DNA from: Flavonifractor sp. An10
GTDB lineage: Bacteria > Bacillota > Clostridia > Oscillospirales > Oscillospiraceae
Direction of reading: 5' to 3'
DNA: 64,000 bases
Assembly (NCBI RefSeq): GCF_002161215.1
Contig: NZ_NFMB01000008.1
Coordinates: 167,108-231,107, forward strand
Position 1 is the stretch's first letter; each line of letters opens with the position of its first letter. A model generated the notes under the pieces. The model searched no databases. It had not been told where the DNA came from and saw nothing but the letters and a program-made list of their open reading frames with translations. This document shows, one piece after another, positions 55,653-64,000 of this stretch. The translations under genes were made by a program, and so were the position numbers.

Positions 55653-57875
55653 GGTCTGGATGGACACGCCCGGATGTTCCGCCAGCAGGGCGGCCTCCCG
55701 GGTGTGGCAGGTGAACAGGAGAATCTGCCGCTCCCTCCCCAGCTCCTCCAGCAGCGCCAGGGCCAGGGCGCAGCGGCCGTCGTCAAAGTTGGCCAGGGCG
55801 TCGTCCAGCACCAGGGGACAGGGGTCGTCCCCGGGCAGCACCAGCCCGCACACCGCCAGGCGCACCGCCAGATAGAGCTGGTCGGCGGTGCCCTGGGACA
55901 GGGCCAGCGCCCGCCGGGGCGTCAGGCCGTCGTGCTCCTCCGCCAGGGCCTCAAACTGCTGGGTCAGGGCCACCTTGTCGTACTTGCCGCCGGTGAGCCG
56001 GGAGAGCAGCTCCCCGGCCCGGCGGTTGAGGGCCGGGGAGAACCGGGCCTGGAGCTGGCCGTGGGCCCCCTCCAGGGCGGCCAGGGCGGCGGCGATGGCG
56101 TCGTACTCCGCCCGGCGGCGCTCCAGCTCCTCCGTGACGGCCTCCCGCCGGGCGCGGAACTCCTCCGGCGCCCCCAGGGTATTCAGCTCCCCCTGGGCCA
56201 TGGCCAGGCCGCCCCGCAGGCGGGAGAGCTCCCCCTCCGCGGCGGTGAGCCTTGCCGCCGTCTCGGCGGGGTCGAACCGGGGCTCCACCCCGGGGTCGGC
56301 GGCGGTGTCCTCCGGCCGGGGCAGGCTGTCGGCCAGCTTTTTGGCCCCCTCCAGGCGCACCCGGGCGGTGGACAGCTTCTCGTCCAGATTCAGCGCCCGG
56401 GAGAGAGCGGCGGACACGCCGAAGGAGTCGGTCACGCCGGGGGCGAAGGGGTGCACCAGCTCCAGCAGCCTGGAGCGGGTGGCCTCGTCCCGCTGGTTCA
56501 GCTCCGACAGGGTGCGCTCCAGCTCCTCCCGCTTTTTGGCGGCCTGCTCCGCCACTACCCGGGATTCCCGGTAGGAATTGGCCCGGCCCAGAATGTCCTG
56601 GGGGGTCTCCGCCTCATAGCGGGCCAGAATCTCCGCGGCCGCCGCGGCCGCCCGCTTTTTGGCGGTTCCGGCGGCGGCCAGCAGGGCGGCTCCCGCCGCC
56701 AGACCCACGCCGCACAGGGCCAGCCCCATCCACAGGGCGGGCAGCACGCCGGCAATTCCCAGCACCAGGGCCCCGGCTCCCGCCGCCAGCAGGATGCCGC
56801 CCCCGGCGTACAGGCCGCCGGTGCGGGGCGTCCGCTCCGCCGCCTCGGCGTCTTCGCTGGCCTGCTGCCAGGCCTGGTCGGGGGTCAGCTCGGGGAACAG
56901 GGGGTCTTCCGCCGCCGCTTCGGCCTCTGCCTCGGCGGCGCGGGCCTCCTCCAGCTGGCTCTCCGTCAGCCTGCGGCTGGTGTGGAGGGCGTTGAGGGCG
57001 TTGAGCTCCTCCTGGGCCTTTTTCAGGGTGTCCCGATCCGGCGGCGGGCCGTGGCGGGTGTGCTCAGCCTCCAGATTGTCCACCTGCCCCTGGGCCTGGG
57101 CCAGGGCGGCCTGGGCCGCCTCCCACCGCTCCCGGCGCTGGGCCATGGCCCGGGCCAGATGGGCGTCCCGCTCGGCCTCCAGCAGCCTGTGCTCGGCCTG
57201 GAGCCGGTCGATCTCTCTTTTGGCCTCCTGGGAGAGCCGGAAGGCCTTGGCCTGCCGGGCCAGGGCGGCGTCGATCTCCGCCAGCTCGCCCTCCAGCCTG
57301 GGGATCAGGCCGGTCTTGTTGTGCTTTCTCCGGTTGACCCAGTCCCGCAGGCGGCGCTCCACCTGGGAGTAGGACACGTCCTCCTCCCCGCTGGAGGCCA
57401 GGGCGGCGATGCGGGCCTCCAGGGCGGGGGCGCCGTCGATGGCCGCGCCCCCCTGGCCCACAAAGGCGGAGCGCTCAAAGACCTCTCTCGGCACGCCGGT
57501 GAGCACCTCCCCGGCGTTGGCCCCGGTGAGGCCGGGCACCGGCTCCTGGGTGTCGGTGTACACCGCCTCAAACTGGCCGAAGGGGGTGCTCCCCTTGGCG
57601 GAGCGCCGGAGGGTGATGGACTGGCCCTGCCAGATCAGCTCCACGCTCCCCTCCATGGGCCCGCCGCCCCAGGGCTGGTAGCGGTTCTTCTCCGCGATGT
57701 ACCCCTGCCTGTCCCGCTCCTTGGTGTTGACGCCGTAGAGCATGGCGCGCAGGAAGGCCGACCAGGTGGACTTGCCCCCCTCGTTGGGGGCCTCTATGAT
57801 GTTCAGCCCCTCCCCCAGCGCCAGCTCCCGGTTTCGGAGCCCGCCGAAGGAGGCTTTCATACGTACGATTCTCAT
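55641..57875 (-). CDS. SMC-like ATPase with central membrane pair (YhaN-like)
   Basis: 744 residues. N-terminal ATPase half: ASFGGLRNRELALGEGLNII, Walker A APNEGGKST near 35. Long coiled coils (about 190-345 and 460-640) with heptads of Glu, Arg, Leu. A hydrophobic hairpin at about 375-425 (LYAGGGILLAAGAGALVLGI) replaces the hinge, as in YhaN-type proteins. C-terminal signature ALSQGTADQLYLAVRLAV and Walker B CPLVLDDALANFDD. Works with the neighbouring phosphoesterase as a Rad50/Mre11-like pair; its ATG overlaps that gene's stop. ATG 57875 chosen by family start. Confidence 0.85.
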   Translation of the reverse strand: MRIVRMKASFGGLRNRELALGEGLNIIEAPNEGGKSTWSAFLRAMLYGVNTKERDRQGYIAEKNRYQPWGGGPMEGSVELIWQGQSITLRRSAKGSTPFGQFEAVYTDTQEPVPGLTGANAGEVLTGVPREVFERSAFVGQGGAAIDGAPALEARIAALASSGEEDVSYSQVERRLRDWVNRRKHNKTGLIPRLEGELAEIDAALARQAKAFRLSQEAKREIDRLQAEHRLLEAERDAHLARAMAQRRERWEAAQAALAQAQGQVDNLEAEHTRHGPPPDRDTLKKAQEELNALNALHTSRRLTESQLEEARAAEAEAEAAAEDPLFPELTPDQAWQQASEDAEAAERTPRTGGLYAGGGILLAAGAGALVLGIAGVLPALWMGLALCGVGLAAGAALLAAAGTAKKRAAAAAAEILARYEAETPQDILGRANSYRESRVVAEQAAKKREELERTLSELNQRDEATRSRLLELVHPFAPGVTDSFGVSAALSRALNLDEKLSTARVRLEGAKKLADSLPRPEDTAADPGVEPRFDPAETAARLTAAEGELSRLRGGLAMAQGELNTLGAPEEFRARREAVTEELERRRAEYDAIAAALAALEGAHGQLQARFSPALNRRAGELLSRLTGGKYDKVALTQQFEALAEEHDGLTPRRALALSQGTADQLYLAVRLAVCGLVLPGDDPCPLVLDDALANFDDGRCALALALLEELGRERQILLFTCHTREAALLAEHPGVSIQTLQS

Positions 57876-58948
57876 GGGCAGGGATCCTCCCCGTTTTCCA
57901 GGGCCGCCAGGCCGAATTGGGCGGCCAGCTCCAGCCCCTCCGGCTGCCCGCTTTTCAGGGTGCGCAGGAACAGGCCGGTGAGGCTGTCCTCCCCCGAGCG
58001 GGCCCACAGCTCCCGCCGCTGGCGGGTGTGATCCCGGAGGGTGACGCTGTAGTAATACGGCTCCGCCAGGGCGGTGAGAGCGGCGATTTCCGGAGGTGTG
58101 TCCCGCTCGCCGGTGAGCACGATGCGGCAGCAGTCGCCGGTGGGGGCGGCGGGCAGGGCGGCCTCCAGGGCCGCCGCCGGGCTCTCCGCCCCGGTGACGT
58201 CCACCGTCAGAATCTCATACCGCCGCCCGGCCAGGGGGACAAACTCGGCGGACACCGCGCCCCCGTCGTCCACGGTCACGGCCAGCACGCCCTTGTCCCC
58301 CGTCTCGTCAAAGCCCCGCCCCTCGGGGCAGCCGGGGTAGGCCCAGAATGTATCCCCCGCCCTTTGCAGTCCGGAGCAGGCGTGGACGTGGCCCAGGGCC
58401 AGGTAGGTGAGATTGCTGGCGGCGATGTCGGCCAGGGTGATGGGGCCGTAGCGGCTCCGGTTTTCCACATCCCCGTGGAGCACCATCAGGTGGGTGTTCC
58501 CGTCCCGGGGGGCGGAAAAGCCCATCAGCGGGGAGCGGTCGGCCTGGGGCGTGGTGAAGGCCGCCCCGTGCACCACGCAGCTGAGGCCGGGCAGCTCCAC
58601 CGACTCCACCGCCACGGTGGAAAAGATGTGGACGTTGTCCGGCCAGGCCGTCCCGGCGTACACCGAGCGGGCGTCGTAGTAGTCGTGGTTGCCCGGCGCG
58701 ATGAACACCGGGCAGGGGAGGGCGCCCAGGCACCGGGCCAGGGCCTGCACCGTCTCCTGGTAGGTCTCCCCGCCGTCCAGCAGATCGCCGGACAGGAGCA
58801 CCAGGTCGGCCCGCCGCGCCTCCACCAGGTCGGCCAGGCGGTTCAGCAGCTCCCGCTGCTCCCCCCGGCGCTCCCTGGCCTTGTCCGCCGGCAGGGCCGC
58901 GAAAGGGGCGTCCAGATGGAAGTCCGCCCCGTGGATGATGGTCAGCAT
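57872..58948 (-). CDS. Mre11/SbcD-like metallophosphoesterase (YhaO-like)
   Basis: 358 residues. Phosphoesterase motifs: GADFHLDAPF near 7-12, LSGDLLDGGE near 53, APGNHDYYD near 89, LHGDVE near 157 and LGHVHAC near 185. The C-terminal cap is unlike SbcD and closer to YhaO. Expected nuclease subunit of the complex with the SMC-like ATPase, acting on DNA ends. Overlaps the ATPase gene by four bases (ATGA). Confidence 0.88.
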   Translation of the reverse strand: MLTIIHGADFHLDAPFAALPADKARERRGEQRELLNRLADLVEARRADLVLLSGDLLDGGETYQETVQALARCLGALPCPVFIAPGNHDYYDARSVYAGTAWPDNVHIFSTVAVESVELPGLSCVVHGAAFTTPQADRSPLMGFSAPRDGNTHLMVLHGDVENRSRYGPITLADIAASNLTYLALGHVHACSGLQRAGDTFWAYPGCPEGRGFDETGDKGVLAVTVDDGGAVSAEFVPLAGRRYEILTVDVTGAESPAAALEAALPAAPTGDCCRIVLTGERDTPPEIAALTALAEPYYYSVTLRDHTRQRRELWARSGEDSLTGLFLRTLKSGQPEGLELAAQFGLAALENGEDPCP

Positions 58949-58996
58949 GGTTTCAGATTCCTTTCTGCGGTGGGACGTAGGCGGCCCGTCCGCCGT

Positions 58997-59779
58997 TTAA
59001 TCGCGGATGTCCACCCGCTCCACGGACAGGCACCTGCCCGCGTCCACGTCGATGGAGAAGAGCACGCTCTCCAGCTTGCAGGGGCCGGGGGCGGGCTCAA
59101 ACCGCCGAGGCAGGCCGCCCAGAAAGCGGTTGATGGCCTGCTCCGGCCGGATGCCCAGCACGCTCTGGGACGGGCCGGTCATGCCCAGGTCGGTGACGAA
59201 GCCAAGCCCCTTGGGGAGCACCTGGCAGTCGGCGGTGGGCACGTGGGTGTGGGTGCCCCAGACGGCGTGGGCCCGGCCGTCCAGGTACCAGCCCATGGCC
59301 CCCTTCTCGCTGGTGGCCTCGGCATGGAAGTCCACCAGCACCACGTCGGTGCCCTCCATGCGCTTGAGCACCCGGTCGGCGGTGGTGAAGGGGTTTTCAA
59401 AGTTGCTGTCCATCTCGCACCGGCCGATGAGGTTGATCACCCCGATGCGCACCCCCCTGGGGCCGTCGTACACGCCCCAGCCCCGGCCGGGCACCCGGCT
59501 GGTGTAGTTGGCGGGACGGAGGGTGTAGCGGTCGCTCTCCAGGAAGTCGGCGATCTGGATGCGGTTCCAGGTGTGGTTGCCCAGGGTGACCACGTCGGCC
59601 CCGGCGTCGAAGATCTCACGGGCCTGCCGGGGCAGAATGCCCACGCCGGAGGCGTTCTCCCCGTTGACCACGGTGAAGTGGACGTCCTTGAGCTTTTTCA
59701 GCTCCCGCAGGTGGCGGCCCAGGTATTCCACCCCGGAATCCCCCACCACGTCGCCCACGGCCAGTACGTTCAGTATCAT
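58997..59779 (-). CDS. ymdB: YmdB-type metallophosphoesterase (TIGR00282)
   Basis: 260 residues, the family length. Motifs: AVGDVVGDSGVEYL near 7-12, VVNGENASGVGI near 38, TLGNHTWNR near 65, VLVDFHAEATSEK near 147 and WGTHTHVPTAD near 175. In B. subtilis it is a cAMP phosphodiesterase that influences biofilm and motility. Same strand as the YhaN/YhaO genes with a 48-base gap, so possibly one transcript. Confidence 0.92.
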   Translation of the reverse strand: MILNVLAVGDVVGDSGVEYLGRHLRELKKLKDVHFTVVNGENASGVGILPRQAREIFDAGADVVTLGNHTWNRIQIADFLESDRYTLRPANYTSRVPGRGWGVYDGPRGVRIGVINLIGRCEMDSNFENPFTTADRVLKRMEGTDVVLVDFHAEATSEKGAMGWYLDGRAHAVWGTHTHVPTADCQVLPKGLGFVTDLGMTGPSQSVLGIRPEQAINRFLGGLPRRFEPAPGPCKLESVLFSIDVDAGRCLSVERVDIRD

Positions 59780-59872
59780 AGTGCTCCTCCCTCTGTCACA
59801 AACAAAACAACAAACAAGTTATATTATATGTGATTTCCCGCAAAAGGGCAAACCGTTTTTTGCAAAGCGGCC

Positions 59873-59923
59873 CTGTAACCCGCTGTCATTGCCTGTAACC
59901 GGATTGGAACCGCCCCTGTAACC
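59873..59923 (+). promoter_or_regulatory. array of CTGTAACC-like direct repeats
   Basis: CTGTAACC at 59873, 59893 and 59916, with weaker forms CTGTCATT at 59883 and TTGGAACC near 59905, giving about one unit per 10-11 bases. TATCAT (59944-59949) is a likely -10 box, so the array covers the -35 position as an activator array would. Confidence 0.5.
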
Positions 59924-59975
59924 CAATTTCCCGCCGCGGGTGTTATCATAGTAGGACAAAAGGAGGATATTCTCT

Positions 59976-61031
59976 ATGAAAAAGCTGCTTTTTACCGGCC
60001 TGTCCGCCCTGACTCTGGCGGCGCTCCTGGCCGCCTGCGCTCCGGAGGCCCCGGCCCCCGTCCAGACCACCCCGCCGCCGGAGACCACCCCGGCCCAGAC
60101 GGAGAACCAGGCCGCGGGCGATTCCTTCCTGGCGCTCCCCGTCACGGAGGAGAGCATCCGCGCCTTCTACGGCCAGGAGGGGTATGAGGTGCGGAAGCTG
60201 ACCCCCTACGAGGGGGATTTCCTGGTGGAGTACGGCTACGCCAGCGACCCGGACACCTCCATGCTGGACTGGGTGTTCGGCGCCACCGGCCGGCGGGTAC
60301 AGCTCACCGCCATGGACCAGTTTGAAGCCTATGAGATCATCGCCGCGGGGCAGGTGAGGTGCACCACCACCGGACAGAGCGCTGTCGTCCCCTGGAAGGG
60401 CCTGCCGGAGACCTATACGGTCCGGGTGCTGGGGGATCAGGACGGCGTGATCGACAGCAATTGGACAGAGACCGAGACCACACACGAGACCGCCTGGCTG
60501 GATCCGGCGGAGCCCCTCTATCTGGGGTACTGGGACGGGGATGGGCCCGCTGCAAGCGACCGCTGGGAGCAACTCTACGACGCCCGCATCGACGCCGACG
60601 GGCTCTCCTTCTCCTTTATCCCTAACGGGGACAGCCTGGAGCGGTTCCAGTCCTTCTTCCCGGCGGCCACCACCACCCCAAGCCTGGAGACCAGCTATGA
60701 CCCGGACACCCGGCGGTTCACCCTGCGGCTCTACAACACCAGCCTGGAGAGCGGGACTACCGGCTCCGCGCTGAACGGGGATCTGGCCGCCATGGGCTAC
60801 CCGGAGAACCTCTACCCCTGCTCCTTCCCGGCGGGCTCTCTGGGCCGGGACAGCCACTTCCTCACCGATGTGACCATTCAGGAGGAGGGGGAGGACGTGG
60901 TGGTGTCCGCCGTCCTCACGGAGCGGGCCTACCGCTTCACGGTGGAGACCTCCAACCTGGGCTACGACAATATCCCCAGCTTCCGAATCATCTTCCGGGA
61001 GCAGAATCCGGACATGGACGGGAGGGACTGA
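59976..61031 (+). CDS. lipoprotein of unknown function
   Basis: 351 residues. Signal peptide with lipobox LLAAC (Cys21) and a Pro/Thr linker (APAPVQTTPPPETTPA). The body is beta-rich and acidic with no family I recognise (VTEESIRAFYGQEGYEVRKL, LEYWDGDGPAASDRWEQLYD-like, and a C-terminal NLGYDNIPSFRII). The first 130 bases are nearly identical to those of the next gene, so the two share a recent common start. Operon of four lipoprotein genes. ATG follows AGGAGGATATTCT. Confidence 0.7.
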   Translation: MKKLLFTGLSALTLAALLAACAPEAPAPVQTTPPPETTPAQTENQAAGDSFLALPVTEESIRAFYGQEGYEVRKLTPYEGDFLVEYGYASDPDTSMLDWVFGATGRRVQLTAMDQFEAYEIIAAGQVRCTTTGQSAVVPWKGLPETYTVRVLGDQDGVIDSNWTETETTHETAWLDPAEPLYLGYWDGDGPAASDRWEQLYDARIDADGLSFSFIPNGDSLERFQSFFPAATTTPSLETSYDPDTRRFTLRLYNTSLESGTTGSALNGDLAAMGYPENLYPCSFPAGSLGRDSHFLTDVTIQEEGEDVVVSAVLTERAYRFTVETSNLGYDNIPSFRIIFREQNPDMDGRD

Positions 61032-61035
61032 GCGG

Positions 61036-62535
61036 ATGAAAAAGCGTATGTTTTCCCTGCTGGCCGCCCTGACTCTGGCGGTGCTCCTGACCGCCTGCGG
61101 GCCGGAGGCCCCGGCCCCTGTGGACACCACCCCGCCGCCGGAGACCAGCCCGGCATCAGAGCCCGCCCGCGCGCTGACCCAGGAGGAGGTGGCGGCGGTC
61201 AACGAGGCCTTTGCCTCCTGGACGGAGGAGAACGGCGTCACCATTGCCACCCCGGTGAGCGGCTTTTTCACCAGTTATTATGATGACGTGACCCGGCTGG
61301 ACTTTGCCGCCTTCCTCCAGTACTTCCCGGACGACGGTACCCTGAGCGCCGGGGATGAGGCGGAGGCCGCCGCGCTGGCCGCCCTGCCCGGCTATCCCTG
61401 GGGCATCTCGCCGGGCTCCGTGCCCATCCACCGCATCACCCGCGCCTCGGTGGATGCGGCCCTGGAGCGGTACGCCGGCATCACCTCCGCCGGCCTGGCC
61501 GACACCTCTGGCGTTCCCTATCTGGAGGACTACGACGCCTGGTACACCTTCACCAGTGACTTCGGCCCCGGTATGTTCGTGTGCGCCGGAGGCCAGGTGG
61601 ACGAGGCCGCCGGTACCGCCCTGCTGTGGTCGGAGCCCTGGGCGAACGGCCATCGGGCCGAGCTGACCCTGCAGAAGGACGGGGAAAACTGGCACATCCG
61701 CGCCCACAGGAACACCGCCGACCAGGCCCTGCTGGAGCGGCTGGCTAACCTGACGGCGGAGGACATCGGGTATGTGAGCTGGTACGGCTCCAACGAGCCC
61801 CCCTCGGCGGAGGAGCTGGCCGAGCTGCTCCGCCAGGCGGCGGAGCACCCCATCGACCACGACAGCCTCACCCTGAACGGTTCGGCCACCGACGTGGTGT
61901 GGACGCTGGACTGCTACCTGGCCCCCAAGGATCAGGAAACTTATTCCGGAGACGACGCCCTCTATCTGCAGGCGGGACTGGAGGAGAACGTGGTGGAGGT
62001 GTTCGGCGGGGCCAACCTGCCCGGCGGACGGCTCCACCTGGAGAACGAGGCCCTCTACCAGCTCCTTCGCACCAGCATGGACACGCCGGACGATCTGCTG
62101 GCCGACCCGGCCTCCTACGCCCCCTATCAGGACGCCATCGCCGCCCATCTGGACCGGGTGTGCGCCTCGGCCTGGGATGGCCGCTATACCAGCTGGGACA
62201 TTGTGGAGTTCGCCAGGGAGGACGGATGGACCGGCTTTGCGGACGGCAGCGCGCTGGAGGTCTATTGGGTCAAATCCGCCTTCCGCACCGAACCGCCGGA
62301 GGATGCCGCCCAGCTGCTGGCCGGGGGCATGTATGTGGACAGCCAGCTCCGGGCCTATGGGCTGGATGCCAACCCCCTCCTGGTGGTGGCCGTGCCGCCG
62401 GAGGGCGAGCCCTACCCTCTGGCCTTTGTCCCCTGGGACTGGTGGGGAGAGCTGCCCCTGGCGGGACTGGACACGCTGGAGGAGGCCATCCCGGTGCTCG
62501 ACCAGGCCGGGGAGCTGTGTGTGGAGCTCAAGTAA
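61036..62535 (+). CDS. lipoprotein of unknown function
   Basis: 499 residues, lipobox LLTAC (Cys21) and linker APAPVDTTPPPETSPA, very like the preceding gene in its first 40 residues. The body (about 45-499) is acidic, with LTQEEVAAVNEAFASWTEEN, repeated GYVSWYGSNEPPSAEELAEL-type segments and several Trp. No catalytic motif seen. Four bases separate it from the previous gene; ATG 61036 follows GGGAGGGACTGAGCGG. Confidence 0.7.
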   Translation: MKKRMFSLLAALTLAVLLTACGPEAPAPVDTTPPPETSPASEPARALTQEEVAAVNEAFASWTEENGVTIATPVSGFFTSYYDDVTRLDFAAFLQYFPDDGTLSAGDEAEAAALAALPGYPWGISPGSVPIHRITRASVDAALERYAGITSAGLADTSGVPYLEDYDAWYTFTSDFGPGMFVCAGGQVDEAAGTALLWSEPWANGHRAELTLQKDGENWHIRAHRNTADQALLERLANLTAEDIGYVSWYGSNEPPSAEELAELLRQAAEHPIDHDSLTLNGSATDVVWTLDCYLAPKDQETYSGDDALYLQAGLEENVVEVFGGANLPGGRLHLENEALYQLLRTSMDTPDDLLADPASYAPYQDAIAAHLDRVCASAWDGRYTSWDIVEFAREDGWTGFADGSALEVYWVKSAFRTEPPEDAAQLLAGGMYVDSQLRAYGLDANPLLVVAVPPEGEPYPLAFVPWDWWGELPLAGLDTLEEAIPVLDQAGELCVELK

Positions 62536-62632
62536 ATGGCACAAAAGCGGAAATTTCCTGTGGTTTTCCATCCACCGAGAGGTCGAACTGTGCTACAATA
62601 GGGGAAAACAGAGAGAAAGAGGTCGATTTTCC

Positions 62633-63887
62633 TTGAAACGAAGCGTGTTTGCCTGTGTGCTGGCCCTGGCCCTGCTGCTGGCGGGGTGCGGCGGGACACG
62701 CCCGCTCCGGCGGAGGCCGCTGTGCCGGAGACCGCCCTGCCGTCCCCACTCCGACCCCACGCCCACCCAGACGCCGGAGCCTACGCCAACCCCAAGCCGC
62801 CCTGACGGACGGGGAGCTGGCCGCCTTCGTGGAGGCGGCGGCGGAGCACCACGGGGCGGTGAGCGTCCAGGCGGCGGTGATTGAGGACGGCACCGTCACC
62901 GCCCAGGCCGCCTGGGGCTGGGCCACCCTGAACAGCGACCCCATGACCACCGACCACAAGCTGCGGGTGGCCTCCCTGACCAAGGTGGTGGTGGGCATGT
63001 GCGCCATGCTGCTCTCCGAGGACGGCACCGTCACCCTGGACGAGCCCATCGGCACCTGGTGGGACACCACCTCCGTCAACCCCTGGTATCCGGACACGCC
63101 GGTGACCATCGACACCCTGCTCACCCACACCTCGTCCCTGGCCGCCAGCGACAGCCTGTCCGCCCGCACCTACTCCGGCGCCCGCAGCCGCATCTCCGGC
63201 AGCGGCTACCGCGCGGTGGAGCCCGGCGATCCCGCCGGCTGGGCCTACAACAACTACGGCTTCGCCGTGCTGGGCATGACCCTGGAGCTGGCGGCGGACA
63301 CCTCCCTGGACTACGTGCTGGCGGAGGGTCTGCTGGATCCCCTGGGCATCGACGCCGCCTTTGAGGGGGGCAGCGTGGACAACACCGATCTGCTGGCCAC
63401 CCTGTACTACTACGGCGGCTCCCTGGCCCGCTCCACGTCGGAGCAGCGGAGCTACACCCTGGACTACGCCCCCGGCCACAAGGGCAACTTCTTCGACGGG
63501 GGCTTCACGTGCAGCGCCGGGGATCTGGCCAAGCTGGCGGCCGTGCTGGCCAACGACGGGGCATATGAGGGGCAGGTTCTGCTCTCCCCGGAGTCGGTGG
63601 TCTGGATGGAGACGCCCCTGGACACCCCCGTGTCCGACGGCCGCTCCACCTTCCTCCAGTGCCGCCCCCTGCGGTACCAGGAGGAGCTGTACGGCCGGGA
63701 CGGGCTGTACTACCACACCGGCTCGGCCTATGGCCAGTATGCCCTGCTCTCCTATGACCCGGACACCGGCGACGGGGTGGTGGTGCTCACCTCCGGGGCC
63801 GACGGCGTGGTGGACGAGCACGGCATCTACGCGATATGCGGCGAAATTGCCCAGGCGGTCTATGCCGCCGTGGAGGAGGATACCTGA
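62633..63887 (+). pseudogene. serine beta-lactamase-like lipoprotein with frame breaks in the linker
   Basis: TTG 62633 opens KRSVFACVLALALLLAGCGG (lipid Cys19). The catalytic domain (about 62805-63887) is in another frame: SLTKVV (SxxK nucleophile), YNNYGFAVLG (YxN) and YHTGSAYG (HTG for KTG), the three class C beta-lactamase/DD-peptidase motifs. The linker reads well only piecewise in three frames (DTPAPAEAAVPETALPSP, then TPTQTPEPTPTPS). As given the protein cannot be made intact; sequence errors or true decay are equally possible. Part of the lipoprotein cluster. Confidence 0.65.
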
Positions 63888-64000
63888 TTGAAAAAAACCT
63901 GGACGGGCCTCTGTCTGGCCCTGCTTATGCTGGCGGGGTGCGCCCCCGCCGCCCCGGCGGAGACGCCCGCCCCTCCGCCCACGGCGGAGGGGCGGGCGTC
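63888..64000 (+). CDS. lipoprotein, N-terminal part
   Basis: TTG 63888 directly follows the previous stop codon. It encodes a signal peptide KKTWTGLCLALLMLAGCAP (lipid Cys18) and a Pro-rich linker, then runs off the window. Same style as the three preceding lipoprotein genes. Function unknown. Confidence 0.6.
   Translation, partial: MKKTWTGLCLALLMLAGCAPAAPAETPAPPPTAEGRA

Overview
The window is high-GC (roughly two-thirds G+C by eye) and reads as the chromosome of an endospore-forming Firmicute of the Oscillospiraceae type, near Flavonifractor, Lawsonibacter or Intestinimonas. Grounds: sigma-A promoters with 17-base spacers, strong GGAGG ribosome sites, frequent GTG/TTG starts, sporulation genes (spoIID, yabP, yabQ), SLH-anchored surface proteins and many Ser/Pro/Thr-linker lipoproteins. 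The genus is an inference.

Layout. 1-5.6 kb: end of an M20 dipeptidase, a YheO-type regulator, niaR and two near-identical NhaC antiporters. 5.9-9.3 kb: DHHW protein, MBOAT acyltransferase and a DUF4358-like lipoprotein, an envelope acyl-transfer operon. 9.4-13.9 kb: two-component system beside a LanFEG-like ABC exporter. 14-23 kb: self-regulating XRE pair, SLH protein, second two-component system and PepSY-domain surface proteins. 23.2-24.4 kb: a more AT-rich patch with a toxin-like peptide and a ribbon-helix-helix protein, then three tRNA genes. 24.5-29.6 kb: VanR-like regulator and VanS-like kinase split by a collagen-like protein, a SprT-like peptidase and a flippase-like membrane protein; then an acetyltransferase. 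29.7-34 kb: citrate synthase, spoIID and the yabP-yabQ-divIC-S1 cluster. 34-38.4 kb: bioY/birA with twin operators, Nudix, XRE and a PTS-IIC-like permease. 38.5-46.3 kb: ECF sigma/anti-sigma, pseudouridine catabolism, an SLH metallophosphatase-like protein. 46.4-59.8 kb: MBL hydrolase, ftsH, HAD phosphatase, rpoN, a mini sigma cluster, tRNA-Thr and tRNA-Tyr, an S24 repressor, lepB, a YhaN/YhaO-like pair and ymdB. 59.9-64 kb: a run of lipoproteins, one a serine beta-lactamase-like enzyme.

The most unusual signal is non-coding. A roughly 200-base element of consecutive hairpins, with compensatory changes between copies and conserved loops and linkers, occurs at about 5.6, 14.7 and 32.2 kb. At 5.6 and 32.2 kb it lies between convergent genes and between two copies of a terminator hairpin private to that locus; a third convergent junction at 40.1 kb has the same doubled-terminator layout with different contents. 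This may be an undescribed structured or mobile element. Secondary signals: a matched 5' hairpin ahead of both nhaC genes; a shared CGTAAG direct repeat near three response-regulator loci; and several lipoproteins whose signal peptide and body lie in different frames, which may be sequence error or real decay.
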